Assembly (NCBI RefSeq): GCF_017591425.1
Contig: NW_024465369.1
Span: 31,643,501-31,707,500 of the forward strand
DNA: 64,000 bases
Direction: 5' to 3'
Source of the DNA: Ochotona curzoniae
Taxonomy: Eukaryota > Chordata > Mammalia > Lagomorpha > Ochotonidae
Of the stretch, positions 12,290 to 23,820 are shown in pieces. The position numbers were made by a program, and so were the translations under genes. Position 1 is the first letter of the stretch. Each line of letters starts with the position of its first letter. The notes under the pieces are model-generated. The model was not told where the DNA came from. It saw nothing but the letters and a program-made list of their open reading frames with translations, and did no database searches.

Positions 12290-12450
12290 AAAAATGTAAG
12301 CATTGGAAACAAGCAGTTCTGCATTTCAATCTAATCCACCACTGGGTACATGCTAGCAAAGTCAAGCCTCTCAAATCTGTTTCTTCATGCTTACTTCCAG
12401 GTGGTTGTGAGGCTAGGCATAAAGTGCAGAAGGATGCTTGTGAAGATCAA
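12290..12450 (+). mobile_element. MIR SINE fragment
   Basis: The order 'gttctgcatttcaatct', 'gtcaagcctctcaaatctgt', 'ttcttcatgcttacttcc', 'gtggttgtgaggct' parallels the MIR core and 3' part. Confidence 0.5.
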
Positions 12451-12586
12451 TGAACTGGTCCTCTAAAATGATGAACTCAAACCAAAAATCAACATGGGTA
12501 AGGAAATGATGTTATAAAAATATAGTTAGTCTTTTAATAATAAAGACAGCAAGGCAATAGTCTTATCTGTTCTATTTTAAAAGGCA

Positions 12587-12893
12587 GTGAAAAATTGGGC
12601 AAACGGAGACTCTAAGATGGACTGTGTCAATCAGTGGATTCTGCAATGGCTTCATCGTGCTTGGCAGCAATTCATACCTGTTGAACTATCAAAACCACTT
12701 GAGCAAGACTCTCAGAGCATGCCCCACATCAGGGACCTGGGATGGGTGGGGCTTCTCCCTTTACCTCCCCCTTTATCCCAGATACAGGAAAAAAAAAAAG
12801 AGAGAGAGAATGTGGAAAAATACTCTTACCCACTTTCCTGTAGCCCTTGAACCTCTGTGCCCTAATTAACCTTGTAAAGATTGTTTAAAAAAA
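12587..12893 (+). mobile_element. VNTR-composite retroelement, 5'-truncated copy A
   Basis: This copy matches the 3' domain of the element at 39593-43240. Shared blocks include 'gactctaagatggactgtgt', 'caatcagtggattctgc', 'ctatcaaaaccacttgagca', 'ctcagagcatgccccacatc' and 'gggacctgggatgggtgg', and it ends in a long A run. Only about 300 bp remain, truncated from the 5' side, with the tail on the + strand as expected for an L1-mobilised insertion. No coding capacity. Confidence 0.75.
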
Positions 12894-14065
12894 AAAAGCA
12901 TATCTATATTAAAAAAAAAAAGTGGTTTGAACTTGGGAAACCTAGATTCTTCAAAAAAAAAAAGATGTTGGCTTTGAAATGTTCTTAAAGACCAGAGTAT
13001 TAACCCTTGCTTTTTATTTCACCCAATATGTGGAGCACTTAATATATATTATATTAAAAAGATTAATAGTAAAATATAACATGGAAGTCAATTTCCAGAG
13101 TAAGTAAAAAAAAAAAAAATAGAGTGGGGAGAGGATAAAACTTCCAAATTAATGTGGGGGTGTGCATTTGAATAATAAAAAGCAATCTAAAGTAACAAAG
13201 GAATATAAAGGAAATGTAGCTGGTAAAGAGAAACAACAACAAGCTGAAGGCTGAAGATCTCAGGCTGTTTCAATTGTGTTGAATTGTAACTGATCTGAAT
13301 TCCTGGCTAAAAAATGAAGGCTGTCAGACTAGATTAAACAGGAAACCAATATATGCCATTCACAAGAGAAGAAGCTAAATCAATCTCATCTAGATTTTTT
13401 TAGGAGTGTTTTTCCAGTGAGACACATGTGGAAGTGACATAATAGCTGATCTTTGCTTCAAAATTTAGCATGGGGAGGAATGGAGGAGGGGAGTATACTG
13501 GAGCCAAGGTTGCCCATGGATAGTAACTGTCCCCTCTTGATCATGGGAAGAAACATTTGAAGACCTCAATAGATGCCTAATGTCACAGTTAGTACCAATC
13601 CCTATATAAACATACTTTTGACCAAATTTACCTTGCAAATTAGGCATACACAGAAATTAACAAAAACAATTGTAGCATCTTTCATAAGAGTAGTCATTAA
13701 CTATGTTCTATAAAAATATTGTACCTATCCTTTTTGTGGTGCTATAATTCCTGCATGATGTGATGAATGTCATAGGCATCTGGAAAATCATCCAGTAGCC
13801 ATTAGCACTGTCCACAAATCCTTAGGTTTATATTAGGATTATAATTCCCTACTCCTTTGAAATTATACAGCCACATTACTTGCTTTGGACAGGGTCACAT
13901 GCCTGGATGTGACATTAATTCCTTGTGGCTCTTTAAAAAGCTGGTGAAAGAGTCATCCTGTTCTCTTTTCCACTGTCTCAAAGTTGGTAAAGTTGTTGGT
14001 GGTGGGTGTTCTGTCTGCCTGTGTCCTACTCTGAAGAAAAGCTTGCCCTATCCTGATTTGGCAAA
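12894..14065. other. intergenic, nothing recognised
   Basis: AT-rich sequence with several A runs (12919-12930, 12953-12963, 13107-13119). No exon-like segment or further repeat is recognised. Confidence 0.5.
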
Positions 14066-14323
14066 TTAAACATAAGAGAAAGAGAGAGAATCTTTTATTG
14101 CTGGCTCACTCCCAAATGTTCACTCAGTCAGGGCTGAGTCAGGCCAAATCCAGGAGTCTAAGTGGGAGACCCAAGCACTTGAGCCATCGTCTGCTGTCTT
14201 CCATTGTGTGTGTTTGCAGGAAGCTGGATTGGAAGTGGAGCTGGGACTGGAGCCCAGCCATCTGATATGGCATGTGGACATCTCAAGCAGTAGCTTAACC
14301 AGCTGCACCAAATGCCTACCCCC
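14066..14323 (-). mobile_element. CSINE-type SINE, old copy
   Basis: It has the reverse-oriented tail remnant and 'gagaaagagagagaatcttt', then 'ggagtctaagtgggagaccc', 'agctggattggaagtggagc' and a diverged head ending near 14323. It is complete in outline but heavily mutated. Confidence 0.8.
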
Positions 14324-15640
14324 AAATTATGTAATTTTATCTCAGAGATTCTCTTTTCTTATATGACATTGTGTTTTTTCAGCTTTTTTTTCCCAATGAC
14401 ATTTCTGTTTCTTCAGATCATTACCCTTTGCTTTAGTTTTTCTAAAGGAAGGATGACCTGGAGAGGAAGGATGACCTGGAGAAGATCCCATCACTTGGAC
14501 TTAAATAGCTTGGTTGCTTGTCTGGAATGGATACTGTAGTCAAGCAGTTTATCCTAAAATTTCTTGCTTATTAAAAGGAATAATTTCTCCAAAGAAATTG
14601 CCTTCTCATTGGCTTTTTACTAGCATATAAAAAATAAAAATCTGTGGTTATCATCTATGGTATGATCTATCTATGTGGCTAAAACTAAAATGTATTATAT
14701 ATAATTTTATTTCTCTATTAAATTATATAAACAATAATGGTCTTTCAAATCTGTTAGGAAAATTGTCCTTTGGGTTCTCCTGTGTCTGTTCTCCTACCTG
14801 CTGAAGAGGGATCCTGATTTGATTTTGCAGAGGAAAATAAACAAGATGAGACCCAGGTATCATGGTCATGAGCAGGTGGGTTCCCCATCATACACATCCG
14901 TATGTGTTTCCTGCCCCTGCCCCTGCTTTCTAAGCTCACTTGTATTTCATCTGATAGTTTGGGGAGTTTTCACAACACAAATATATTTATTCTAACACTG
15001 GTACACTCTCCTCAATTCTTAACTATCCTCAGTGCAGTAGCTTTTTTGTCCCTCCCAACTCTGCCACAGAGTGAGTGCAGTAGAGAAAGTCTCACTGTTC
15101 AGTAATGGAGAAAGCATCCATGAAGGTACTTGGTCCTGTGGTGAATGTGAAATAGACGAATAAAGAGAGGAATGCCCTACACACAGCTTTCTGACAAGAT
15201 AGAGGAGAGCAAAACATCTATGGGTATTGGTCCATTTTGAGCAGGTGCCCCGGGGGTGACACCGACAGTGTGTTGTGCTTCTAGTAGTGGTCATGGACAA
15301 GATGACCTGTTGTCCAGGAAGCCCTGTTTATCACTGCTGTTTCCCTGAGCTCAACCTTCCCATTCTTCCTCTCTTCTCATTTTTTCTCTCCTGCTCTTTT
15401 CAACCTTACCTGAAGCTCCAACTAGAATTCCTTAGACTCTTGATATAAAGTGTGCCCATAAATATTAACCAAAATTTTATTCAAGAAATAGTTTTGAGTG
15501 CTTTGTCTATGCCTAAATCTTTGCTTAAGATAGTAGGGATGAAACAAGCTGAGAATTGAGGTGATGTTTTTCAAGTTCCCACCAGGGGAGAGGATACATG
15601 GTGCTTGGTGTTGTATTCTATGAGTAAAAGCCATTGTTTG
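14324..15640. other. intergenic, nothing recognised apart from a small tandem duplication
   Basis: An 18-bp unit (ggaaggatgacctggaga) occurs twice in a row at about 14446-14482. No gene is recognised, and the ORFs of up to 97 codons lack protein-like features. Confidence 0.5.
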
Positions 15641-15720
15641 ATCTATATAGCAACCATATTGGGCAGAAATTACTCCTCCCATTTCATGGATGAAGAAACT
15701 AGCCTTAGGTGGCAACCTTC
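15640..15720 (-). mobile_element. MIR SINE fragment
   Basis: 'cccatttcatggatgaagaa' followed by 'actag' is the complement of the MIR core 'ttcctcatctgtaaaatgggg'. Confidence 0.45.
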
Positions 15721-15757
15721 ATGCAAATTATATGATCAATGCAAATTATATGATCAA
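15720..15757. repeat. 18-bp direct tandem duplication
   Basis: The unit atgcaaattatatgatca appears twice back to back with no mismatch, so the duplication is young. Each copy contains ATGCAAAT, an octamer (POU-type) motif, so two such motifs sit 18 bp apart. Confidence 0.85.
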
Positions 15758-15827
15758 CAACCCTTTCAGTATTATTTTGCTGCAACTCATGAGTTTTGAT
15801 ATTTTTGTTTTTATTTTCATTTCTTAA

Positions 15828-15990
15828 AATAGTTTATTTTCTCTTATTAAATTTTTAATGACTCAGAGATCAAACAGTAGCATCATTTCCTCCAAGGTTT
15901 TTTGTTTCCTTTTTCATTTCTTCATTGACACATTGGTTATTTAGTAGCATGTTATTTAACTTTATGTTGTAAGTTTTAAATTTCTTTTCT
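15828..15990 (-). mobile_element. L1 ORF2 fragment, inverted
   Basis: The segment reading 'cattgacacattggttattt', 'agtagcatgttatttaactt' is the complement of an L1 ORF2 stretch in the endonuclease-to-RT region. It abuts an L1 3' end in the opposite orientation. Confidence 0.6.
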
Positions 15991-16366
15991 TCCTGTTGTT
16001 GATTTTGTTTTATGGCTTTTCACTTAAGGGAATGTATAGTAACTATGTAATAGAGACTGTCATATCCAGATGTGAGGATACAATGCAGTATACATTTCTA
16101 ATTCCAAATCAAAGATGGACTCCCAATGAAACTGTTAGATATATCTTGACAATAGGATGCTGGATTGTCTGCCATTGTCTCTATGAGAATGTCAGGATAC
16201 ACTTAAACAGCAGAGTGATGGACTTATGACTGCTTATGAAGGACTCTACTATTGTAATAATATGGGGGAAATGGGGGTGGGGAAGAGTTCAGGGAGGGGA
16301 TAAGGGAAATCCCAGAGCCTATTGAATTGTATCATAAACTTTAAAATAAAGTAGCAGGGGAAAAAA
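15991..16366 (+). mobile_element. L1 3' end with G-rich tract, probably lagomorph L1
   Basis: 'tctactattgtaataatatg' leads into a G-rich polypurine stretch (gggggaaatgggggtgggga), then 'cccagagcctattgaattgt', 'atcataaact' and an A-rich tail. A G-rich purine tract just before the tail is a hallmark of L1 3' UTRs. This is what a local L1 3' end looks like, which helps separate it from the composite elements elsewhere in the window. Confidence 0.65.
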
Positions 16367-16539
16367 GTTAGCTTTAGGCTAGCTAACTGGTACAAGCTTG
16401 CCTGGTAAAAGTTGAAATTCAAGCCCTGGTTCCACCCTAAAACCTACTGTCTGACTTCAGTATTTTAGAAATGCACCTGACCTGTATTTCCAGGCAGACT
16501 TAATGTGTGTTAGGAGTCCCATGGAAATGCCAAGGATAA

Positions 16540-16600
16540 CTCCACCTGTGATCAAGGTGAGGACTTTAGCTGCTAGGCTACCACACCAGGCCCAGTTTTC
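16540..16600 (-). mobile_element. CSINE head fragment
   Basis: 'aggactttagctgctaggct' followed by 'accacaccaggccc' is the complement of the SINE head. The rest of the element is not clear. A tail-like 'aaaaaaatatttattttgaa' lies at about 16658. Confidence 0.5.
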
Positions 16601-17869
16601 ACTATTTATAACTTTCTTCTTTTAGGTTTATTTTACTTCTATTTTTCTAGTTTTTTAAAAAAATATTTATTTTGAAAGTAAGAGTATGAGAATTCATCTG
16701 AAATTAGAATTAACTAGGTATTGTACAATTTTATTTGGTAAAGTAACTAAAGTTGTTACAAAAATGGAAAATAGATCTTTCTGGGAGGAATGATAAAGGA
16801 GTTCAGATATGTATTATGGAACACAGGAGGCTAATGTTTCTCTCCCCAACCCCAAACTACGGCAACACAGGAGAATAGCGGCTAGCCAAGTACCTCTCGG
16901 ACAACTTCCCTCAGATGGTTTGCAGGAACCAGAAAGCACAGGTGTAGCGTGATATGACATCTGCAATCTCTTTTGGCGTCGACTTTCTGTGACTCAGTGA
17001 AGGGTTAGAAACTGCATACTAATGGGTTGTTTTTCCACCTCAGAGAATAGAGCAAGAGTTGATGAGTCTTGCAATAGGAGAATTGATTAAATGTAAGGAA
17101 GAACTTCTTAACGGAAGGGCAATAAAATTCTGGGATGGCTCTGCACAGGAGGCCATGGGATTCGCTCCCTTGTGGTTGTTAAACACAGGCAGCAGCTGTC
17201 GCAGGGAGCCTCAACTCAGAGGCCGCCACCAGGGAGTGGGCAGATGGAAACAGGTGGACCCTCAAGGGTCCAGAGCCTGACAATGAATACTTTTTGGTTT
17301 GCAGGAGTAGAGTGTAATGTTCATTACTCTTGTCAGGAGTAGGTGCTAGTTCTCCAAGACTTGGCTAGAGTTGGGTTGATAAAACCAGAAACTGTCCTTC
17401 ACATGTATCTTTGTTTTCAGCGCACTGTAGTTGCCTAGCCTAGAATGACTGCTCCCCACCTGACTCTTGATCTTCACGCAGGAAGGGAGTTCAGGAGCAT
17501 GCATGTTGGCAAGGTCCCCAGTGGGTCTTCATGCAAGCCACAGTTTGAAAACCCAAGTTCATAGAGACAGGATCCGTGCCTAGGCATGGATCTTGACTGA
17601 CCAGTGTAGTCTGACATGTGGTGAAGGGCCTGCCTCAGTTTGTTGCCTGTGAAGGAGGTACATATTTGAGCATGGAGAAGGAGAATGGAAATGCAAAAGG
17701 ATGTCCCAGACCAGGAAGAGAAGAAACTCAACTCCTACCTTCTGGCAAATATTCCCATTACAATTTTTATTGTCTTTATGTCCTGAAGTCATCCCTATTC
17801 ATCTTTGATTTCTTTAATTTTTTTAATTGAAAAGCTATTTCAGTTGAATAATACCTTAAGGCAAAAAAA
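16601..17869. other. intergenic, nothing recognised
   Basis: Mixed-composition sequence without a recognised repeat. A moderately GC-rich patch at about 17140-17280 has no splice-flanked ORF that I can identify. Confidence 0.45.
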
Positions 17870-17892
17870 ACAACAACAACAACAACAACAAA
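17870..17892. repeat. (CAA)n microsatellite
   Basis: A short run of CAA triplets following an A run, possibly the tail of a lost retroposon. Confidence 0.9.
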
Positions 17893-19184
17893 AACAGCAT
17901 CTCCACCCTTCCACTCCACAATCAGGACAGTCTGAGCTCTATGGAGCCAACAGTCATACCTTTCAAAGCTTCTGGAAAGAAATGTAGTAAGGCTGGTGAC
18001 AGAATATGAAGAGCTCAGCGTCAGCTAGGAAACAATTCAAGCCCATTCCATTGTTGTAAAAGCAATGCACAGTCACCCAGTAACTGCCAAGCTCCCCCTT
18101 TTAAGATTTGTCAAAGTCCTTGATAGGAAAGAACTTGGACAGAATCTTCCAGATGCCTGGGGATTCTTGCTGGAGCACGTATCTTGGACTAACAGTATGG
18201 GCTGTACCCCAACTATGGATCCATTTGGGGTGCCTCTCCACTCTTCCAAGCCATAGTCTACCTATTCTTCTCCTCCCGTCAGCACTCACGTGCATATCTG
18301 TTCATCTGAACTCTTCGCAATGATCTGTTGGTGGATGACCCTGTCATTGCTAAGATGTTCCATGCCTCAAATTCCTCTTTTTCCTACAGACTCTTGCCTC
18401 CTACCCAGTTGATGTGGGATGGGTAACTGGCTTCCCTCACCTTTGTCTACTTTGCCTTAGACAGAGAACCCAAGCTTATGTCTGTGAGTGACAATGAACT
18501 TGGTGTCAGGGTAAATAGCCTGTTCCCTGCTGAATGTGATCTCTAAGCCAGTGCTAGTGTTTGGTCTTTGAACAGCTCAACAGCCATTTCAGCTCGCATG
18601 GGGTAAATCCCCCTTTAAGGCCAGATTCTTGAAACTTGTCCCAGAGTAGGCTGCACCCAGTTTTGCTTCTGCTGATTCCAAACTTCATCTAAAAGTTTTT
18701 TTTTCCTGTAGATTGATACTAAACAATTTTTCCCCCTGATAGAGCAGTTTGCTCAGATTTGGGTTATTTGACACAAAAGCCCAGAGGCCAAGTATTTATT
18801 TAGAAATATTAGGAATCTGCAGCACAAATGAGTTGAGTTTTTGCGAAAAGTTAAAGATTTCTCATTTAAAGGATGGAGTTCACAAAAGAGCCCATTAGGC
18901 AAGCCTCACCAATAATTAGTCTGATTTCTCAGGCAAAAAGGCAGGCTAATTGTCTGCCATGCATTCCAAAAGGCCCAGGGACAATTTAAAAACTACCACC
19001 CATTGGAAAATATCTTTGGAGAACTTCCTGCTGTGTCTGAAGTCTTTTCCATTAACTAAATGTTCAAACTGAGATCAATATATGAAATTATGGGCAAAAT
19101 GGCTGGTTGTAAGTGCATTTTCACAAAAGGACAAATTATGGACCCATTATGACTCCACTATGAAGACTTGGAAAGTGGCTGATA
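17893..19184. other. intergenic, nothing recognised
   Basis: No repeat, exon or RNA gene recognised. ORFs are all shorter than 75 codons. Confidence 0.5.
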
Positions 19185-19315
19185 TTTGTTAAGTAACACT
19201 GAGAGATGTGCGATTATCTACATTTAATGGGTAAGCCATTGGAAGCTCAAAGAAGATAAATAACTTTCCTAAAGTCACACAATGGGTTAAACTAAACAGG
19301 GCTCCCACAACCCAA
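19185..19315 (-). mobile_element. MIR SINE fragment
   Basis: 'agctcaaagaagataaataa' followed by 'ctttcctaaagtcacacaat' is the complement of the MIR core (…gtgtgaccttgggcaagtta…). Confidence 0.7.
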
Positions 19316-20003
19316 AGCAGAGCTTTGGAAGTAAGCAGCAATGCATGAGGGGTGTTGGAGCCTGTCTTTCTGTCTGTGGACCTGCACTATTGTCTATTTG
19401 TATTCCCTGATCTCTTGGGAACAGAATCTGCTACCCAAGTGCACATCATAAGGTCAGTGTTGACACCATGCAACAGACCCACTCTGTGTCTGCCTGAGCA
19501 CTTGGACTTCTCTGCCTAGGTGAGATGAATGCATACAGCATGTGGGGCCATGACAGAGTCCTGGGGGAGTGATAAAGCTACACTCCAACTTCACATACCT
19601 CCCTTTCCTTCCACCTCTCTCTCCATCTCTCTTTCTCCTTGAAACCAAGGTCCCTGATTGGCCAAGTGCTGGATTCCAGCTGCTGCTGGTGGTGGCAGAG
19701 GCAGGATTTGCAACTAAACCACACTTAATCTCTATGCTATGTGGCATCTATAAGTACTGCTTCAAATGTGCATTTTTTGAAGGGCATATTTTATGTTTGA
19801 ACTTTCTCACACTGATCAAACTGACCAGCATTCACATGATAATGGCTTTTCTCTTAGATACAGACTTTGTAATGTTTTTATATATGGAAATGTTTCAAAA
19901 GGACCATAGAACATGAGAGAATAAAGATTTTAGAGGAAAGAACACTGATGACTCTGGTGTGCTACCCTACAGAATTAATTGACGTCTCTTTACGAATCAA
20001 TGG
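19316..20003. other. intergenic, nothing recognised
   Basis: Overlapping ORFs on both strands (19454-19747 minus, 19569-19916 plus) look like chance products of a pyrimidine-rich stretch. Confidence 0.45.
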
Positions 20004-20296
20004 TGTTGGGCTCAGTACTATGGCTAAGTTAGCTAATCCTCCCCTTTCAAGAGTCAGGATCTCAAAGGGGCACTGGTTCACATCCTGGCTGTTCCACTTC
20101 CAATACAGCTCCCTGCTTGTAGCCTTGGGACCCTGCACCCATGTGGGAGACCTGAAGGAGGCTTCTGGCTCTTGGCTTCAGATCAGCTCATCTCTGACCA
20201 CTATGGCCACTTGGGAGTGAACCAGTGGATGGAGATCTTCCTCTATCTCTCCTCTCTGTAAGTCTGCTTTTCCAATAAAAAGAGATAATCTTAAAA
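20004..20296 (+). mobile_element. CSINE-type SINE, complete, moderately diverged
   Basis: The order is head ('ggctcagtactatggctaag'), 'ctgttccacttccaatacag', 'gaccctgcacccatgtggga', 'ggcttctggctcttggcttc', 'ttgggagtgaaccagtggat', CT-rich stretch and 'ttccaataaaaagagataat'. Orientation runs head to tail on +. Confidence 0.9.
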
Positions 20297-20985
20297 CCAC
20301 AACCAAAAAACCAAATCAATGGTGTTATAACAGCATGTTATAAAGACTCTTAGTTCTTTTAGAAGTAGGCAGCCTAACCTTGTACTTTTATCTTTACTTT
20401 TTTTGTCCATTTGTTTGAATTTAAGCTATGTCTACCCTGACTAAAGCATAATCGTACTGGACACCTCAGATGGGTCCCATGCTCCCATTGCCCAAGCTTA
20501 GTGATTTTAATTTGGGTCTGTATGGGACAAGCAAGCACTATGCTTTTCCAATGATTTGAAAGTCATTTTTATATGCCTCTGTATTTTTAGGATGGTTTGA
20601 TTTTCTCCTCTTCTATATTCTTCTTTAAGAATCATCAGTCTGTGGTTTTGCTGATTGATAAGGCTCAGCAGCACAAAACCATTTGCTTCCTGACCGTGAG
20701 ATCTGAGTTGGGTCTGAAGCTAGCCTCTATGAAAGGCAGCCTCACCTCTCCTTTGGCCCAGTGCAGAAGCTTTAAAGCTTTAAATGCTAACAGTATATGA
20801 GAATCAGACTCACCCTAGCTTTATTTTGGATTTTGGGGGGAAATAATTTCAAACTTAGACAATAGAAGGAAACCTTTTATCGATATCATTTTATTCCATT
20901 TGCTTTATTGACATTGTATCTTACTTGGTTCACATACATTATATATAATGTAATTTTTTTAAAGATTAAAAATTTTTTTCTTAGG
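20297..20985. other. intergenic, nothing recognised
   Basis: AT-rich sequence with no recognised element. Confidence 0.5.
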
Positions 20986-21300
20986 CCAAGGCGCAATAGC
21001 CTAGCAGCTAAAGTCCTCACCTTGAATGCGCCAGGATCCCATATGGACATTGGTTCTAATCCCAGCAGTCCCGCTTTCCATCGGGTTCCCTGCTTGTGGC
21101 TTGGGAAAGCAGCTGAGGACTGCCCAAAGCCTTGGGACCCTGCACCTGCGTAGGAGACTCGGAAGAGGCTCCGGGTTTCTGGCTTTGGATCTGCTCAGCT
21201 CCAGCCATTGTGGTCACTTGGGGAGTGAAATCAGTGAATGGAAGATTTCTCTCTCTGTATTTTCTCCTCCCTGTATATCTGCCTTTCCGATGAAAACAAT
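20986..21300 (+). mobile_element. CSINE-type SINE, complete
   Basis: From 'gcaatagcctagcagctaaa' through 'cgccaggatcccatatggac', the tRNA-like B-box region 'ggttctaatcccagcagtcc' and 'gaccctgcacctgcgtagga' to 'tctgcctttccgatgaaaac'. Less diverged than most. Its tail faces the tail of the next, inverted copy. Confidence 0.92.
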
Positions 21301-21311
21301 TTTTTTTTTTC

Positions 21312-21609
21312 CTTGAAGGCAGAGTAATAGAAGGAGAGACACAGAGGGAAAGATCTTCCATCTGCTGGTTTACTCTTCAGATACCTGCAATGGCTGGAGC
21401 TGAGCCAATCCAAGCAAACAGCTAGGAGCTTCTTCCGGGTCTCCCATGTTGGTGTAGGAGCCAAGGACTTGAGCTATAATCTGCTGCTTTCCAAGCCAAA
21501 AGCAGAGAGCTGGATCAAAAGTGGAGCAGCTAGAACACTAATCAGTGCCCATATGAAATGGTGCAACCACAGCAGAAACTTAGCCTGCTAGGTCACAGTG
21601 TCAGCACCA
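21312..21609 (-). mobile_element. CSINE-type SINE, inverted relative to its left neighbour
   Basis: It begins with the tail complement and 'tgaaggcagagtaatagaag', and contains 'gatcttccatctgctggttt' and 'aggagcttcttccgggtctc'. The tail-to-tail pair 20986-21609 could form a long RNA hairpin if transcribed. Confidence 0.9.
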
Positions 21610-21623
21610 TATTGAAATTTATA

Positions 21624-21900
21624 AAAACTAATTTACTTATCTGAGAGGCAGGTACACATGGAACAGAAAGAGCACCTAGCTATTGGGTCAGTCTCCAAAT
21701 ACCCACAATGACAGAGGCCAGGCTGAATGCAAAGTCAGGAGCCAGGAACACAATCCAGGTCTGCTATGTGGCAGGATTCTATCCACTGGAGCCATCACTG
21801 CTGCCTCCCAGGATCTGCACTAACAGGAAGCTGGGGGGAGGAGCCAGAGCTGGGAGTCTGACATAGGTATTCAACGTGAGACATGGTTGTTCTAATTGGC
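21624..21900 (-). mobile_element. CSINE-related SINE, very old
   Basis: It has only loose similarity: 'tatctgagaggcaggtacac', 'agccaggaacacaatccagg', 'gagccagagctgggagtctg'. It is third in a run of three SINEs. Confidence 0.65.
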
Positions 21901-23800
21901 CTGTACCCATAGTCCTACACAGAGAGACACAGTATGTGTTTCCTGAAAGGGATACTATAATACATAATCATAACACTTGGCAAAATAGCTAATTTCTCCT
22001 GAGCATCTATTTTGCTGTTTGACTTACTCCTGTAAGTTAATTTTAGTGAGTTTTGTTTTTTTGGCCTTCAGCACAGGATGTCCTGGCATCAGGTATTACA
22101 TTTTGTTGCTGTAATTCTTTAGCCTCCTTTAATCTGGCTTTTATGAGGGTGATCTCCCTGTGCCCTCACCCCAACCCTATATCTTTTACCTCCTGCATTT
22201 CTGTGTCGTCTCTGTGCAGTGGCAATGTCAGTCTTCTCTGCATTGTTCTGGCTCCAGTCTATCTGCTACCAAAGCAAGCATGGCAAGGTGTTGTTTGCAC
22301 AGTGTTGTCCTCAACAAACACAGTGTGTGTGTGTTTCCTGAACAATGTTCAGGTGATGCCTGGCCAAAGCAGGCTATCACATTGGAGCCATGGTGTATTC
22401 CTGTTTTGATTTTTTTTGTCCCCTTGGAATCACTAATATGCACAGATATCCTACTAGCAACTGTGACTAGAGCATTTTTCCTGGGTCAACTGTTGTGTGT
22501 GACAGATGGTGCCGTTGTGCTAGGGAGGCTTCTGTTTCCAGGACCCAAGCCCTTCTCTTGGCTTGAATCCCTCTCTAGGGCTACAGTGTTATCAGGAGCA
22601 GGCTCATATCTGAGGTTGCTAATGATGTAATCAGGGAACTGCAGATGGAACTGGAACAAAGAAAAGTGAGGAGGAAGAAATGTCCATTAAGGAGGTCCCC
22701 ATCATGAGGGGCAGATGTCTCCAGAAACCTGGCTCAGCACCAGGAAGAGCAGAAATAGAGTGGGGCCACTAGGTCATCAGGGAAGTTGTAGTCTGTGGCT
22801 CCTGGAAGAAGCCTGGCCTAAGTCTGTGGGGCCAGCAGCTTGGGCGCTTGTCTTTGTAGCATTCTCAGTGGGCAGCGGAATCCTGGCACCTGTGAGGAGG
22901 AATGCAGTTGATGGGGACAAGGCTTTTCCATAAGATCCATCAGCATCATAACAGAACAAGCCCTAGCTTCAGTTGCTTCCAGTCCCAGAGGAGCCATTTG
23001 AATTCCTGTCTGGACCCTGGGTGGGGCCAGCTGTTCTAGTACCAGGAGGGTGCCAAGGGGCCTGACAGACAGGGCTGCACTGGAAACACTGAAGCACTTA
23101 ACCTCCCCCGAGAGATGTCACCCAGGCCCTGGGAGATCCTAGCTTTCATCTTGCTCTTCTCCAAAATAAAAGGAAGATGCAAATAGAAGTCTTTGTTAAT
23201 TACATCTTATTGTGCGACACCAACATGGGTTAAGAGGTACCTGTATGGCTGCCAGGTGCCTGAAGAAGAGCTTAGGGTTCTTTTCCAGTTTGAGAAAACA
23301 TTGTTTTCCTGGAACTAGCAACTGTGGTTGCCCAGGAAAAATGCTCTAACCACAGTTCCTGGAAAACAAGAATGAGCCAGAGATGGAGGGGGAGAAAGCT
23401 CCTCAATAAAAATGTGGAAATTGCTCTGTCCAGATAGGATGGAGAAACATCTTTAACTGTCCTGTGATTAAAACAAAAGGTAGTCACTAACAAGAGTTGT
23501 GAATATACAATTTGGAATCTACTGAAACAGAAAAGCATTCTTTACCTTTACTCTGCAGAAAGAAAAGTAAAGAAACATAAACTGGCCATTTACTAGACTC
23601 AATCACAAATCTGGGAGGGGTGTGGCTACTCAATGTGGAATTTCGCTTTGATCTTTATATTTGGGGCACAGCACAGACCTGAGGGCAATTTTGTACTTTC
23701 TGTGCCTGATGACTTGAGCTTGTAGAAAACAGGTCAGGTGAGCCCAAACTGCCAAGAGAAGAGGCTGCAAAGAAACTTGGCAGCAAGTCTGTCTTGGGAT
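21901..23800. other. intergenic, no gene recognised
   Basis: It holds the longest non-repeat ORF of this part (22160-22630, 156 codons, plus). That ORF is in a C/T-rich stretch, has no start context, domain or splice evidence, and overlaps ORFs in other frames. A short TG run lies at about 22321-22333. Confidence 0.45.
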
Positions 23801-23820
23801 GGGGGGGGGGGGCGGGGGGA
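23801..23820 (+). repeat. poly-G tract
   Basis: A run of 12 or more G, one C, then more G. Such a run can fold into a G-quadruplex and is a frequent sequencing trouble spot. Confidence 0.9.

Noticed and set aside
22160..22630. 156-codon plus-strand ORF
   Set aside because: No domain, no splice or promoter context, and it overlaps other ORFs on both strands.
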